Source: Micromonospora coxensis
GTDB lineage: Bacteria; Actinomycetota; Actinomycetes; Mycobacteriales; Micromonosporaceae
Reading direction: 5' to 3'
NCBI RefSeq assembly: GCF_900090295.1
Contig: NZ_LT607753.1
Coordinates: 2,542,001-2,606,000, forward strand
DNA length: 64,000 nucleotides
Of the stretch, positions 53,724 through 62,338 are shown one piece after another; the stretch's first letter is position 1, and each line of letters opens with the position of its first letter. The notes beneath the pieces were generated by a model. The model had not been told where the DNA came from. It did not search any database and saw only the letters and a program-made list of their open reading frames with translations. A program made the translations under genes and the position numbers.

Positions 53724-54023
53724 GCAGGGCCCGGCACCGCCACGCCCGCCCGGCAGGTGTCCATCGTCGGCCCCCGTCCCGCCTCGACCGGTCACCGGTC
53801 GACGTCACCTCAGCCTAGGGCTCCCGCCGGACGCCGGCCGTCACCGGAACGTCCGGGGCACCCCGTCCGAGTGGCCACCCGGTGACGGTGCGTGTCCCGT
53901 TCTGAGACGTTCCTGAGAATTCGGCGTTTCCGTCCCGCACCCCCGGGTACCAGATCCGGCAAGGGTGAAGAAGCCGCCCAATGAACGACACCGCACACAA
54001 GTCGTATTTTTTGGGAGCTGATC
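53724..54023. other. 300-base intergenic region
   Basis: No supported gene lies here. It contains the perfect palindrome at 53784-53802 and an AT-richer stretch about 53900-53935 that could be a promoter. A short ATG-led frame at 53981 overlaps the next gene out of frame and lacks a ribosome binding site. Confidence 0.5.
53784..53802. promoter_or_regulatory. TCGACCGGT-C-ACCGGTCGA palindrome
   Basis: A perfect 9-base-arm inverted repeat with a single central base lies 222 bases before the next gene and 61 after the previous stop. It is too tight to form a good RNA hairpin, so a dimeric protein site is more likely; no partner regulator is identified. Confidence 0.35.
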
Positions 54024-54353
54024 ATGACTGCGCCTACGACCAACGCCGCCACCCGGGGTACCGAACGCCTCGACCACACCGGCCACGACGTGCGTACCGT
54101 GCGCCGGCACGGCGAGGAGACCAAGCCGTCGTGGAAGACCACCGAGCTGGCCGTCTACCTGCTCTCGGTGCTCGGTGTGCTGATCGCCTCCAACGCCGTC
54201 GGCGACGGCGCCGCGAACGACGGCGGCGACTACTTCGCCGCCGACAAGGCCTGGTGGTACATCACGCTGCTGACCATCGGTTACCTGGTCAGCCGGGGCC
54301 TGGCCAAGTCCGGCAGCCGCACCCGCGACCACGACCCGCGCGTCGACCACTGA
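54024..54353 (+). CDS. small two-helix membrane protein
   Basis: This 109-residue protein has a polar, charged N-terminal 40 residues and two hydrophobic helices (about 43-59 and 77-90, the latter WWYITLLTIGYLVS) joined by an acidic loop (DGAANDGGDYFAADK). A charged tail follows. Both ends are predicted in the cytoplasm. GGGAGCTG precedes the ATG. I recognise no function. It is monocistronic with a terminator after it. Confidence 0.72.
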   Translation: MTAPTTNAATRGTERLDHTGHDVRTVRRHGEETKPSWKTTELAVYLLSVLGVLIASNAVGDGAANDGGDYFAADKAWWYITLLTIGYLVSRGLAKSGSRTRDHDPRVDH

Positions 54354-54368
54354 CGCACGTAGGCCCAC

Positions 54369-54409
54369 GGCCCCGCCCGCCGGCGCACCCGCGCCCGGCC
54401 GGCGGGGCC
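54369..54409. terminator. terminator hairpin between convergent membrane-protein genes
   Basis: GGCCCCGCC with CCGGCGC pairs with the complementary GCGCCCGG and GGCGGGGCC. It lies 15 bases after one stop and 8 bases from the convergent stop. Confidence 0.55.
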
Positions 54410-54417
54410 CGGTCGTG

Positions 54418-55491
54418 TCAGCGGGCCGGTTCGCCCTGCGTCGTGGAGAGCCCCAGGGCCCGCCGTACGGCCAGTTCGGTCTGCGGGTCGCGGCGCTGCT
54501 CGGCCTGCGCCACCAGGCGGAGCATCTGGTCACGGTCGGGGGCCTTCTCCGCGTCCCGCCAGGCCACCGCCGCGCCCTGGGCCTGAGCGACCAGCTTGCC
54601 GATCGGCTCCTGGGCCGGCGCCGGCCAGGTGCCGCCGCTGAGCGCCAGCCACATGCCGGCGTGCGCGGAGGCCGCGCGCTCCACCATCGTGCGCAGCTCG
54701 GCCGGCGAGGCGGTCGGCCCCTGGGCGGCGAGGACGCCACGGGCCTCGTCGAAGTCGCGCACCGCCATCAGGAACGCCAACTGTTCCGGGCGCAGCACGG
54801 TGGCGTCCTGCCGCAGCGGCCGGGTCAGCGGGCTCCCGCCGGCCGCCAGGTAGCAGGTGATCTGCGGGTCCGTCGTCCACTCCACCCGTGACGGGACGTA
54901 CCAGCGCAGCCGCACCTCGGCGGGGAGCGACAGCGGGTCGAGCACGTAGCTGCGCTGCTGCCGCCGGCACGCGGTCTCCGCCCGGGCCGAGAGCGCGGCC
55001 GTGCCCGGGTACGCCTCGTCGGCGTACCGCTCGTAGCCGGGCAGCCGGTCGACCAGCTCCGCGTCGTGCGGCTCGGTGCACGGCACCTCGGTGACCTCGT
55101 CCGGCGCGGTGCGCGTACCCGAAGGGGTGTCGTCGACCCGGAAGCAGTCCCCGACCCGCAGCCCTCGCACGCCGGACGGCGGGTCGGGCCGGGACGGCGG
55201 CACCGTGAGGACCAGGAGCAGCACCAGCGCCCACACGCCGAAGAGCACCAGGCCGGCGACGGCGAGCCCCCGGCCCCGCTCGCCGGTCCGGCGGATCCGG
55301 CGCAGCGCGACCACCGCGAGGACCGCCCCGAGCACACCGCCGAGCAGACCCAGGACGAAGGCGGCGATGGCGAGCCGGCTCGTCCGGCCGCGCGGCGTCC
55401 CGGGGCCGGCCCACGGCTCCCACCCCTCGTCGGCCGCCTCCGGCACCCCTGGGAGCACGGGTCGCCTCGGCCTGCTGTCGTCCGCGGTCAT
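54418..55491 (-). CDS. DUF4190/septum-formation-like membrane protein
   Basis: This 357-residue protein has an N-terminal proline-rich cytoplasmic part and two close helices (about 39-63 and 76-97, IAAFVLGLLGGVLGAVLAVVAL then LAVAGLVLFGVWALVLLLVL) in the DUF4190 pattern. A large extracytoplasmic region starts GLRVGDCFRVDD and contains VPCTEPHDAELV, the cysteine pair of the septum-formation (PF13845-like) domain. The C-terminal 120 residues are helical and soluble. GGGGGAAGG precedes the ATG at 55491. The physiological role is unknown. It is divergent from the PH-like gene. Confidence 0.78.
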   Translation of the reverse strand: MTADDSRPRRPVLPGVPEAADEGWEPWAGPGTPRGRTSRLAIAAFVLGLLGGVLGAVLAVVALRRIRRTGERGRGLAVAGLVLFGVWALVLLLVLTVPPSRPDPPSGVRGLRVGDCFRVDDTPSGTRTAPDEVTEVPCTEPHDAELVDRLPGYERYADEAYPGTAALSARAETACRRQQRSYVLDPLSLPAEVRLRWYVPSRVEWTTDPQITCYLAAGGSPLTRPLRQDATVLRPEQLAFLMAVRDFDEARGVLAAQGPTASPAELRTMVERAASAHAGMWLALSGGTWPAPAQEPIGKLVAQAQGAAVAWRDAEKAPDRDQMLRLVAQAEQRRDPQTELAVRRALGLSTTQGEPAR

Positions 55492-55594
55492 GTCCCGTTC
55501 CTTCCCCCGTGTCCCCGGTGCGGCGTGCAGACTAGCCGACGGCGGCTCCGCCGTGGACCGTCGTGTCTGGCGCGCGCTTCCTACCGTGGGGTCC

Positions 55595-55957
55595 ATGGCC
55601 AATGCGACGTACGACCGCAAGGAGCAGTTCCAACAGATCCAGAGTGGACTGCTCGACGGAGAACAGATCATCGCCGTCTACGACGCCGTCGGCACCGGCA
55701 CCGGCTTCATCGGGCTGACCGACCGCCGGGTGATCATCCAGGACCGCTCCTTCATCGGCAAGCGGTACGCGATCACCAGCATCCCGTACTCGAAGATCAC
55801 CAGCGTGAGCGTGGTCAGCAACAAGTCGTGGGGCGGGTCCTTCTTCTCCACCGGGGCGATCGCCGTCCACGTCGGCACGCACACCTACGAGGTGGAGTTC
55901 CGGGGCGCGCAGAAGAGCCACCACGTGCACAACGTGATCCTGCACTACATCTCCTGA
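55595..55957 (+). CDS. bacterial PH-like domain protein
   Basis: This 120-residue protein appears to be a single PH-like beta barrel. The pattern GEQIIAVYDAVGTGTGFIGLTDRRVIIQD, then ITSIPYSKITSVSVV and VHVGTHTYEVEFRGAQKSHHVHNVILHYI is that of the bPH (YokE/YvbH-like) family, which serves as a protein-interaction module. No membrane segment or signal is present. The stop lies 7 bases from the stop of the convergent SARP gene. The role is unknown. Confidence 0.75.
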   Translation: MANATYDRKEQFQQIQSGLLDGEQIIAVYDAVGTGTGFIGLTDRRVIIQDRSFIGKRYAITSIPYSKITSVSVVSNKSWGGSFFSTGAIAVHVGTHTYEVEFRGAQKSHHVHNVILHYIS

Positions 55958-55964
55958 CCACCGG

Positions 55965-58817
55965 CTACGGGCCGACGGGCGCCCGGTCCGCCGGCGTCCG
56001 CGACGACACCGTGATCCGGTGGGGCGGGACCGGCCGGGCCAGCAGCAGGCCGATCCGTTCGCTGAGCCGGTCGGCGCCCGGGTGGTCCAGGTCGTCGAGG
56101 ATCCGCAGGGCCGACCGCCACGCCGCGTCGGCCCCGTCGGGGTCGCCGGAGGCGAGCAGGCTCTCGCCGAGATGGGTCGTGCTCAACGCCCGCACGAACC
56201 GGTCGCCGAAGTCCCCCAGCAGGTCGAGGCAGCGCCGGTAGCACTCGATGGCCTGTGGATAGTCACCCCGCTGGTGGTGGACGTATCCGACGCTGTCCCA
56301 GCTCTCCGCCTCACCGTGCCGGTCACCGATCGCCTGGAGCAGGGCCAGCGCCTCCCGGCAACGGGCCAGCGCCTGGTCGTGCTCGCCGAGCTGGGCGTGC
56401 TCCCAGCCGAGCCCGCTCAGGCTGCGGGCCTGCCCGATCCGGTGGCCGACCTGGCGGTAGAGGTCCAGGGCGAGCTGCGCGTGCCGGAGCGAGTCGTGGT
56501 GCCGGCGCTGCCGGTCGAGCAGGCGGGCCACGTCCAGCTGCACGTGCGCCTGCCCGGTGCGGTTCCCCGACTCCAGGTGCAGGTCGAGGGCCTGCTGGTA
56601 CTGCCGGTGCGCGTCCGGGTAGCGGCCCAACCGGTCGTAGGTGCTGGCCAGGTAACGGCGCAGTTCGGCCTGCGCCGCCCGGTCCCCGCAGTCGTCCGCC
56701 GCCGCCACCGCCACCCGCAGGACGACCAGTTGGTCGTGCCAGTGCCCCTGGCGGCTCAGGACCGGCTTGATCACCCAGGCGAGTTGCCAGGCATGACCGG
56801 GAAAGCGCTCGGCGGCGGCGTGTTCGACGGCGGCGAGCAGGACCCCGCGTTCCTCGGCGAACCACGCCGCGGCCTGCGCCGGGTCGTCGAACGCCAGCAG
56901 GTCGGCCCCGGGCGCGGGGGCCGGCAGCGGGACGGGGTCCCGGTTGGGCTCCAGCAGCAGGTCCGCTCGCCGGGCGGTGTGCAGGCAGTGGTCGAGGAAC
57001 CGGCGCAGCGCGGCGCGCCGGACCTCGGCCGGGTCGACGGTGTGGACGAGTTCGGTGGCGTAGGCCCGCAGCAGGTCGTGGAAGGCGTACCGCCCGGGGG
57101 TGGGCTCGTTGAGCAGGCGGATCCGGGTCAGCTCGCCGAGCAGCGGACGCGTCCGGGCCACCGGACGGTCGGCGAGGCTGGCCGCGGCGGACGCGCTGAT
57201 CTCGGGGCCGGGGTGCAGGCCGAGCAGGCGGAAGAGGCGGGCCGCCTCCTCGCCGAGCGCGCCGTACGACCACGAGAAGACGCTGCGGACGTCGGTGCTG
57301 GTGTCGCCGTTCGCGAAGGCGTCCAGGCCACCTCGGCACCCGCTTAGTTCGGCCGCGAGCGCCGCGAGCGGGAAGTCGGGGTTGGTGACGGCGCGCGCCG
57401 ACACGACCGCCAGCGCGAGGGGCAGCCGCCCGCACCGCGCGACGATCTCCTCGCCGGCCGCCGGGTCGTCGGCGAGGCGTCGCTCGCCGATGCGTGCGGA
57501 CAGCAGGTCCCACGCCTCCTGCTGCGACGGGCGGTCCAGGGTGAGCGGGTGGGCGCCGTGCGCCGCGACCAGACCCGGCATCTGCTGACGGCTGTTGACC
57601 AGGACGAGGCAGCCGGTGGCGCCGGGCAGCAGCGGGCGGACCTGGTCGGCGTCGCGGGCGTTGTCGAGCACCAGCAGGAGCCGCTTGTCGGCGACGACGG
57701 TCCGGAACAGGTCGGCCTGCCCCGCCACGTCGGCGGGCAGCCGTTGGGCCGGCACCCGCAGGGCGGACAGCAGGCGGGACATCGCCTCGGCCGGCGACAT
57801 CACCGACCCGGTCGGGTGGAAGCCGCGCAGGTCGAGGAAGAGCTGCCCGTCGGGGAAGAGGTGGGCGACGCGGTGGGCCCAGTGCACGGTGAGGGCGGTC
57901 TTGCCCACCCCCGCACCACCGGTCACCGCGATCAGGCCGGTGGCGGGGACGCCGTCCTGCGGCACCAGCGCGTCCAGCACGGCCAACTGCCGCTCCCGGC
58001 CGGTGAAGTACGCGACGTCGGCGGGCAGTTGTCGCGGGCAGGCGTCGGTGACGGGGTGGCGGTCGAGCGGTGCCGTCGAGGGTGGCTCCTGGTCCAGCAG
58101 CCGCCGGTGCAGACGCTGCAGGTTCCGCCCCGGCTCGATGCCCAGTTCGTCGACGAACCGCTGTCGGGCGTCCCGGAACACCGTCAGGGCGTCGCAGCGC
58201 CGGCCGGAGAGGTGCAGCGCCGTCATCAACAGGGCGAGCAGGCTCTCCCGCAGCGGATACCGGGCGGCGAGCGTGGACAGTCGCGCGACGACGTCGAGGT
58301 GCCTGCCCAGGCCGAGTTCGACCTCGGCCTGGTGCTCGCACGCGCGGAGCCGCTCCTCCTCCAGGGCCGGTGCGACGGTGGCGGGCAGCCAGTCGCCGGC
58401 GACGTCGACGAACACCGGGCCGCGCCAGAGCGCCAGCCCGGTCTCCAGCAGCTTCCCGGCCTCGGCGGGCCGGCTGTCGCGCGCCCGCTCGACCAGCGTC
58501 CGGAACCGGTGCAGGTCGACCAGTTGGGGGTCGACGTCGAGCCGGTAGCCCTGTCCCGCGGTGACCAGGCCCACATCGGGAAGGCCGGTGAGCAGTTTGC
58601 GCAGCCGCGACACGTGGCCCTGCACCGCGTTGCGCGCGGACGCGGGTGGGCTCTCCCCCCACAGCGCGGTCACCAGATGGTCGAAACTGACCACCGTCGC
58701 GGGTGTGAGCAGGAACATCGCCAACAATGTCCGCTGTTGCGCATTCGTCGGTCGCAGTTGGCATTCGTGTTGCCAGACACCGACGGGTCCCAGAATGCGG
58801 AAATCCGGTCCGTCCAC
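55965..58817 (-). CDS. SARP/AfsR-type transcriptional regulator with NB-ARC and TPR domains
   Basis: This 950-residue large SARP-type regulator has a winged-helix OmpR-like DNA-binding domain (1-95; LTALWGESPPASARNAVQGHVSRLRK-like helices near 49-74) and a bacterial transcriptional-activation domain (about 100-243). An NB-ARC ATPase with Walker A GGAGVGKT (300-307) and VLDNARDADQV follows, then a C-terminal TPR array of about six repeats. Such proteins activate secondary-metabolite or developmental genes. No biosynthetic cluster is adjacent. The only close upstream gene on the same strand encodes a small secreted protein, 126 bases away with a hairpin between, so a local target is possible. 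Confidence 0.92.
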   Translation of the reverse strand: MDGPDFRILGPVGVWQHECQLRPTNAQQRTLLAMFLLTPATVVSFDHLVTALWGESPPASARNAVQGHVSRLRKLLTGLPDVGLVTAGQGYRLDVDPQLVDLHRFRTLVERARDSRPAEAGKLLETGLALWRGPVFVDVAGDWLPATVAPALEEERLRACEHQAEVELGLGRHLDVVARLSTLAARYPLRESLLALLMTALHLSGRRCDALTVFRDARQRFVDELGIEPGRNLQRLHRRLLDQEPPSTAPLDRHPVTDACPRQLPADVAYFTGRERQLAVLDALVPQDGVPATGLIAVTGGAGVGKTALTVHWAHRVAHLFPDGQLFLDLRGFHPTGSVMSPAEAMSRLLSALRVPAQRLPADVAGQADLFRTVVADKRLLLVLDNARDADQVRPLLPGATGCLVLVNSRQQMPGLVAAHGAHPLTLDRPSQQEAWDLLSARIGERRLADDPAAGEEIVARCGRLPLALAVVSARAVTNPDFPLAALAAELSGCRGGLDAFANGDTSTDVRSVFSWSYGALGEEAARLFRLLGLHPGPEISASAAASLADRPVARTRPLLGELTRIRLLNEPTPGRYAFHDLLRAYATELVHTVDPAEVRRAALRRFLDHCLHTARRADLLLEPNRDPVPLPAPAPGADLLAFDDPAQAAAWFAEERGVLLAAVEHAAAERFPGHAWQLAWVIKPVLSRQGHWHDQLVVLRVAVAAADDCGDRAAQAELRRYLASTYDRLGRYPDAHRQYQQALDLHLESGNRTGQAHVQLDVARLLDRQRRHHDSLRHAQLALDLYRQVGHRIGQARSLSGLGWEHAQLGEHDQALARCREALALLQAIGDRHGEAESWDSVGYVHHQRGDYPQAIECYRRCLDLLGDFGDRFVRALSTTHLGESLLASGDPDGADAAWRSALRILDDLDHPGADRLSERIGLLLARPVPPHRITVSSRTPADRAPVGP

Positions 58818-58894
58818 CTTGCCGCCTCCCCCGTTTTCGAAGCCGCAAGCGCACGAGCCTACTCGCGGAATCGAAAATTCGTGGGTACGCGAAA

Positions 58895-58922
58895 GGGAGG
58901 CGCCCGCGAGCGGGCACCTCCC
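58895..58922 (-). terminator. hairpin between the secreted-protein gene and the SARP gene
   Basis: GGGAGG with CGCCCGC pairs with GCGGGCA and CCTCCC around a 2-base loop. On the minus strand a short TTTC run follows. It probably ends most transcripts of the secreted-protein gene 22 bases after its stop. Confidence 0.6.
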
Positions 58923-58943
58923 TGGCGACGCCGGAGGCGCGTG

Positions 58944-59357
58944 TCAGCCCTGCGCGACCGTGCCGCTGTCGCAGTAGTCGAGCCTGGCCCAGTCGTCCTT
59001 CATCAGGCAGAGGTTGATGAAGACCTTCCTGTCCTCCGGGAGGTTGAAGGTGGCGCCCTCGGAGGCCTTCCGGTCCGCGCAGCTGCCGTTGCCGCCGACG
59101 TAGAACTGGTACTCGAAGGCCCGCAGACCGTCCGGCCGCACGGAGAAGACCTGGGCGGAGGTCGCCCAGCCGTCGGCCTCGATGTCGCAGATCTTCACGA
59201 CGTCGCCGTTGGCGGTCCAGTAGACGACGCCACCGGGGTCGCCGTCGTCGGTCTTCCAGCTGGTGTCGTACGCGAGCGCCGGGCTGGCCACGGCGAACGA
59301 GGTGACGACGGCGGCGGCCGACATGCCGACCGTGGTGAGCATCTTCTTCAGTGCCAT
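58944..59357 (-). CDS. small secreted cysteine-containing protein
   Basis: This 137-residue precursor has a classical signal peptide and a predicted cut after SPALA (residue 29), giving a 108-residue mature protein. The mature part has four cysteines (in KICDIEADG, GSCADRK, NLCLMKDDW and DYCDSG), which could form two disulfides, and is acidic and aromatic-rich. AAAGGAG lies before the ATG at 59357. Many actinobacteria encode similar secreted proteins of unknown use. The palindrome at 59408-59423 suggests tight regulation. Its position just upstream of a SARP gene hints that the SARP may control it; that is inference. Confidence 0.75.
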   Translation of the reverse strand: MALKKMLTTVGMSAAAVVTSFAVASPALAYDTSWKTDDGDPGGVVYWTANGDVVKICDIEADGWATSAQVFSVRPDGLRAFEYQFYVGGNGSCADRKASEGATFNLPEDRKVFINLCLMKDDWARLDYCDSGTVAQG

Positions 59358-59690
59358 GAGCACTCCTTTCGGGGTCGGCAGGAACGTATCCGGGGCCACT
59401 GATCGGGAAGTGAAATCTCACTTAATCGGCCGAGGTCGATCAGTTCGGGAACCGTACGAAGGCGTCGGCGAATGCGTCGAGCGCGCGCACCGGCCGGGTC
59501 GTCTCCGCTGCACGTCGCCTCGACTCGAATGCACAGAGGCAGGGTTCGGACGCTACGGGCCTGATGGCGCGGATGAATCGGTACGACGACTGTCAGCGCC
59601 GGGGGAGGCGGCGCGAGCAGGAGCCGTCGTGGTCGGCCCGGAGCAGGCGGCGCCGCCCGCCGGGCATCCGCAGATCACCAGGATCTCCGC
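59358..59690. other. 333-base region upstream of the secreted-protein gene
   Basis: No supported gene lies here. It holds the AAGTGA/TCACTT palindrome at 59408-59423 and a possible -10 sequence (GATACG on the minus strand, near 59386-59391) for the secreted-protein gene. The remaining roughly 260 bases up to the DinB-fold gene stop show no feature I can name. Confidence 0.5.
59408..59423. promoter_or_regulatory. AAGTGA-N4-TCACTT palindrome
   Basis: A perfect inverted repeat sits 50-66 bases before the start of the secreted-protein gene. On the minus strand its right half TCACTT could double as the -35 box, 17 bases before a GATACG sequence. A regulator binding here would block or recruit polymerase. 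Confidence 0.42.
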
Positions 59691-60200
59691 CTACTCGCCG
59701 GTCGGGCCGCCTGCCAGTTCCGCCACGATGTCCAGGTGCCCGACGTGGCGGGCGTACTCCTGCACGAGGTGGAACAGCACCCGCTCCAGCGACGCCGGAT
59801 CGGCACCGTCCCAGCGCTCACCGGGCGCGCCGATCGCGTCGAGGTCGCTGTCCTCCACCACCGCCCGGGTGTGCCGGCCCTGCGCGCGGAGCGCGGCCAG
59901 CAGGTCGGTCCGGGTCTCCTCCGGCGCGACGTACCACCGGTCGTCGCGCCGGTCACCCCACGGGTCGCCGACGTCACGCCCCTGGAAACCCCACTCGATC
60001 CAGCGCAGCTCCACGTACCGCAGGTGCTTGACCAGCTCCAGCGGAGTCCAACCCGACGGCAGGATGCTGCGGCGCACGTCGTCCTCGGACAGCGCGGACA
60101 CCTTCGCCACCACGGTGTCCCGGAAGTAGTCGAGGTAGCGCAGGAACACCTCGGTACGCCCGGCGGCCGGGACGGTGGGCGAAGGAAACTCGATGGTCAC
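59691..60200 (-). CDS. DinB-fold (DUF664-like) protein
   Basis: This 169-residue four-helix-bundle protein of the DinB/DUF664 group has ILPSGWTPLELVKHLRYVELRWIEW and the later VLFHLVQEYARHVGHLDIVAEL. Together these supply histidines that usually bind a metal. Members are often mycothiol- or bacillithiol-dependent transferases, which fits the presence of mshB in the window. I used the GTG at 60200. The true substrate is unknown. Confidence 0.85.
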   Translation of the reverse strand: MTIEFPSPTVPAAGRTEVFLRYLDYFRDTVVAKVSALSEDDVRRSILPSGWTPLELVKHLRYVELRWIEWGFQGRDVGDPWGDRRDDRWYVAPEETRTDLLAALRAQGRHTRAVVEDSDLDAIGAPGERWDGADPASLERVLFHLVQEYARHVGHLDIVAELAGGPTGE

Positions 60201-60376
60201 CCGACCAGTATCCGCACGAGCCTCCCCCACCTGGGTGGCACGGACCTACCCCGGAGTCGGTCGCTCACCATGCGGGCCAGTGTCCAGCGTGGTCAACCGT
60301 CCCCGGCTCACCCGCCGGGTCCCCCGGATCGCGGTCGAGCGGGTCGGCGCGGCGTGCGGGGCGCTATCGTCGCCGG

Positions 60377-60898
60377 ATGCCCGAGCTGATCGCGCCTGCC
60401 GTCCGACTGCACGCCGCCTGGCTCGAGGCACACGACGAGTGGGGTCCGGGCCGCCACGAGGACGGCTTCGGACTGCGCCCCTCCGACGAGGTGCACTCGC
60501 CGGCCGGGTTCGCGGCCTGGGTGGCCCGGTTGGCCGGCGAGTCGGATCCCACGAGGCCGCTGGACACCGGCCGGGTGCGCTGCACGTACCGGTGGATCGT
60601 CGAGGGCGACCGGGTGCTCGGCGGGATCGCGTTGCGGCACGGGCTCGACGACGTCCTGCTGCGGATCGGCCACATCGGCTACGGCATCCGGCCGTCCGCC
60701 CGCCGACAGGGCCTGGCCACCTGGGCGCTGGGCCGGATGCTCGGCGAGGCCCGGACGCTCGGCCTGGACCGGGTGCTGGTCGTCTGCGAGGCGGGCAACG
60801 TCGCCTCGGCGCGGACGATCGAGCACCACGGCGGCGTACGCGAGGACAGCCGGGACTCCGAGCCCGGCCCCGTCCGGCGGTACTGGATCGAGCTGTAG
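60377..60898 (+). CDS. GNAT-family N-acetyltransferase
   Basis: This 173-residue GNAT enzyme has IGYGIRPSARRQGLATWALGRML as its acetyl-CoA loop (around 111-130) and a classical late strand VLVVCEAGNVASARTIEHHGG. The N-terminal half is acidic and less conserved. It is probably a cytoplasmic acetyltransferase of unknown acceptor. The ATG at 60377 is the only sensible start. It diverges from the DinB-fold gene across 176 bases. Confidence 0.85.
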   Translation: MPELIAPAVRLHAAWLEAHDEWGPGRHEDGFGLRPSDEVHSPAGFAAWVARLAGESDPTRPLDTGRVRCTYRWIVEGDRVLGGIALRHGLDDVLLRIGHIGYGIRPSARRQGLATWALGRMLGEARTLGLDRVLVVCEAGNVASARTIEHHGGVREDSRDSEPGPVRRYWIEL

Positions 60899-60951
60899 CC
60901 GGCCACCGCCCCGGACCGCCGAGGTTGTCCGCGCCTGGCAGCCTCGGACAG

Positions 60952-61542
60952 GTGCAGATCCTGATCGCGCAACTGCCCGCGCTCCTCGGCGTCCTGGTCG
61001 GCGCACTCGGCACCGTGCTGGCCACGTCGGTGGCCGACAAGAGGAGATGGAAGCGCAGCCTGAGCGTCCGGTGGGACGAGCGCCGGCTCGACGCCTATGC
61101 CGAGTTCGCCCGCGTTCTCAAGGAGATCCAGGCGATCTCGGTACGGATCCTCGCCGCGGACACGGGCGACGCGCACCGGTCGGGGATGGATCCCACGGTG
61201 GGACTGCCACGGCTGGCCGATGCCGACGTCCGACACACCTTGGCCTGGGAGAACATTCTCCTGCTGGGTGACGCCTCGACGGTCCGCGCCGCCCAGGCGT
61301 GGCGGGACGCGGTCTGGAGCATCGAGCATCTCGCCCGTGGCGTCGCGAACGGAGACGAGTCGCTGTCGGACCGCCTGCACCGCGCCAACGAGGCACGCGA
61401 CGCCTTCTACCGTGCCGCCCGCGGCGGCCTCGACGTCAGCGGCGGTACGGTCGCCCAGTCGGAGCTCCTGCAGCAACGCCTCAGCGTCACCCGACCGGAC
61501 GGCTCCGCACGGTCCGGTACGAGCCGACGGGCCGACCGGTGA
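60952..61542 (+). CDS. membrane-anchored helical protein of unknown function
   Basis: This 196-residue protein starts with one hydrophobic helix (about residues 3-26, ILIAQLPALLGVLVGALGTV), then a basic patch (KRRWKRS) that would lie in the cytoplasm. Long amphipathic helices follow (RWDERRLDAYAEFARVLKEIQAISVRILA and a later ENILLLGDASTVRAAQAW segment). The tail is Ser/Arg rich. I used the GTG at 60952. Similar anchored helical proteins are common in actinobacteria without known roles. Confidence 0.62.
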   Translation: MQILIAQLPALLGVLVGALGTVLATSVADKRRWKRSLSVRWDERRLDAYAEFARVLKEIQAISVRILAADTGDAHRSGMDPTVGLPRLADADVRHTLAWENILLLGDASTVRAAQAWRDAVWSIEHLARGVANGDESLSDRLHRANEARDAFYRAARGGLDVSGGTVAQSELLQQRLSVTRPDGSARSGTSRRADR

Positions 61543-61666
61543 GGCACGAAGGCCGACCTCCGGCGTCCCCATCGGTCGTCCCCCCGGTTCGTCACACCCG
61601 TCAGGCAGGCTGACCGCTCCGAGCCAGGGCCGGTACGGCACCGGCCTCGCGAACCTGGAGGGAACC

Positions 61667-62260
61667 GTGGCGGTCACCGCCGATGATCTCGACGCAGCGA
61701 TGTCCGACGTCGTCGCCCGCCTACGACCGGCGACCGGCCTGGACTGGGCCGCGCGGGCAGGTGGTCTGGAGTGGGACTGCTGGCACACCGCCGAGCACAT
61801 CGGCGATTGCCTGTTGTCGTTCGCGGGCCAACTCGTGGCCCGGCCGCAGGAGCGGTACGTGCGTTTCATGGCGAACGCGGACAAGGACGCCTCCCCGGCA
61901 GAGGTGCTGGAGTTCGCCGAGGCAGGCGCCCGAATCCTGGCAGCCACGGTACGCACGTCCGGGCCGACCGTCCGGGCCTACCACCCCACGGGTCGCGCCG
62001 ATCCGGAGGGCTTCGCCGCGATGGGGTGCGCGGAGACGCTGCTGCACGGCGACGACGTCGCGCGGGGCCTGGGTCTCGCCATCGACCCGCCACGTGACGT
62101 CTGCGCCCGGGTACTCACCCGGCTCTTCCCCGAGGCGGCGCAGGAACTGGCCGGCGTGGACCCGTGGGCGGCGCTGCGCTGGTCCACCGGCCGGATCGAG
62201 CTGCCCGGACGCCCCCGGCCGGCGCAATGGCGCTGGCGGGGTGCTCCGCTGAGCGGATGA
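61667..62260 (+). CDS. maleylpyruvate isomerase-fold protein (mycothiol-dependent type)
   Basis: This 197-residue DinB-superfamily protein resembles the N-terminal domain of mycothiol-dependent maleylpyruvate isomerase. CWHTAEHIGDCLLSFAGQL and LLHGDDVARGLGL place three histidines and acidic residues for a zinc site. The GTG at 61667 is preceded by GGAGGG. It is most likely a mycothiol-dependent transferase or isomerase, or a non-enzymatic homologue; no aromatic-catabolism genes are nearby. Confidence 0.82.
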   Translation: MAVTADDLDAAMSDVVARLRPATGLDWAARAGGLEWDCWHTAEHIGDCLLSFAGQLVARPQERYVRFMANADKDASPAEVLEFAEAGARILAATVRTSGPTVRAYHPTGRADPEGFAAMGCAETLLHGDDVARGLGLAIDPPRDVCARVLTRLFPEAAQELAGVDPWAALRWSTGRIELPGRPRPAQWRWRGAPLSG

Positions 62261-62338
62261 CCCCGGCAGACGTGACGCTCCCACGTCCACCGTCGGCCCG
62301 CCCTCCCCCGAGGGCGGGCCGCCACCCGACCCGCAGCG

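Noticed and set aside
53981..54023. Possible upstream ORF before the small membrane protein
   Set aside because: It lacks a ribosome binding site and reads out of frame into the next gene without a stop; it is more likely untranslated leader.
56323..59421. A 1032-codon minus-strand frame overlapping the SARP gene
   Set aside because: It mirrors the SARP gene in another frame and is composed of Arg/Pro/Gly runs; the SARP frame has all expected domains.
55965..59423. SARP gene as evidence for a biosynthetic gene cluster
   Set aside because: No synthase, tailoring, transport or resistance genes flank it; adjacent genes are housekeeping or unknown.
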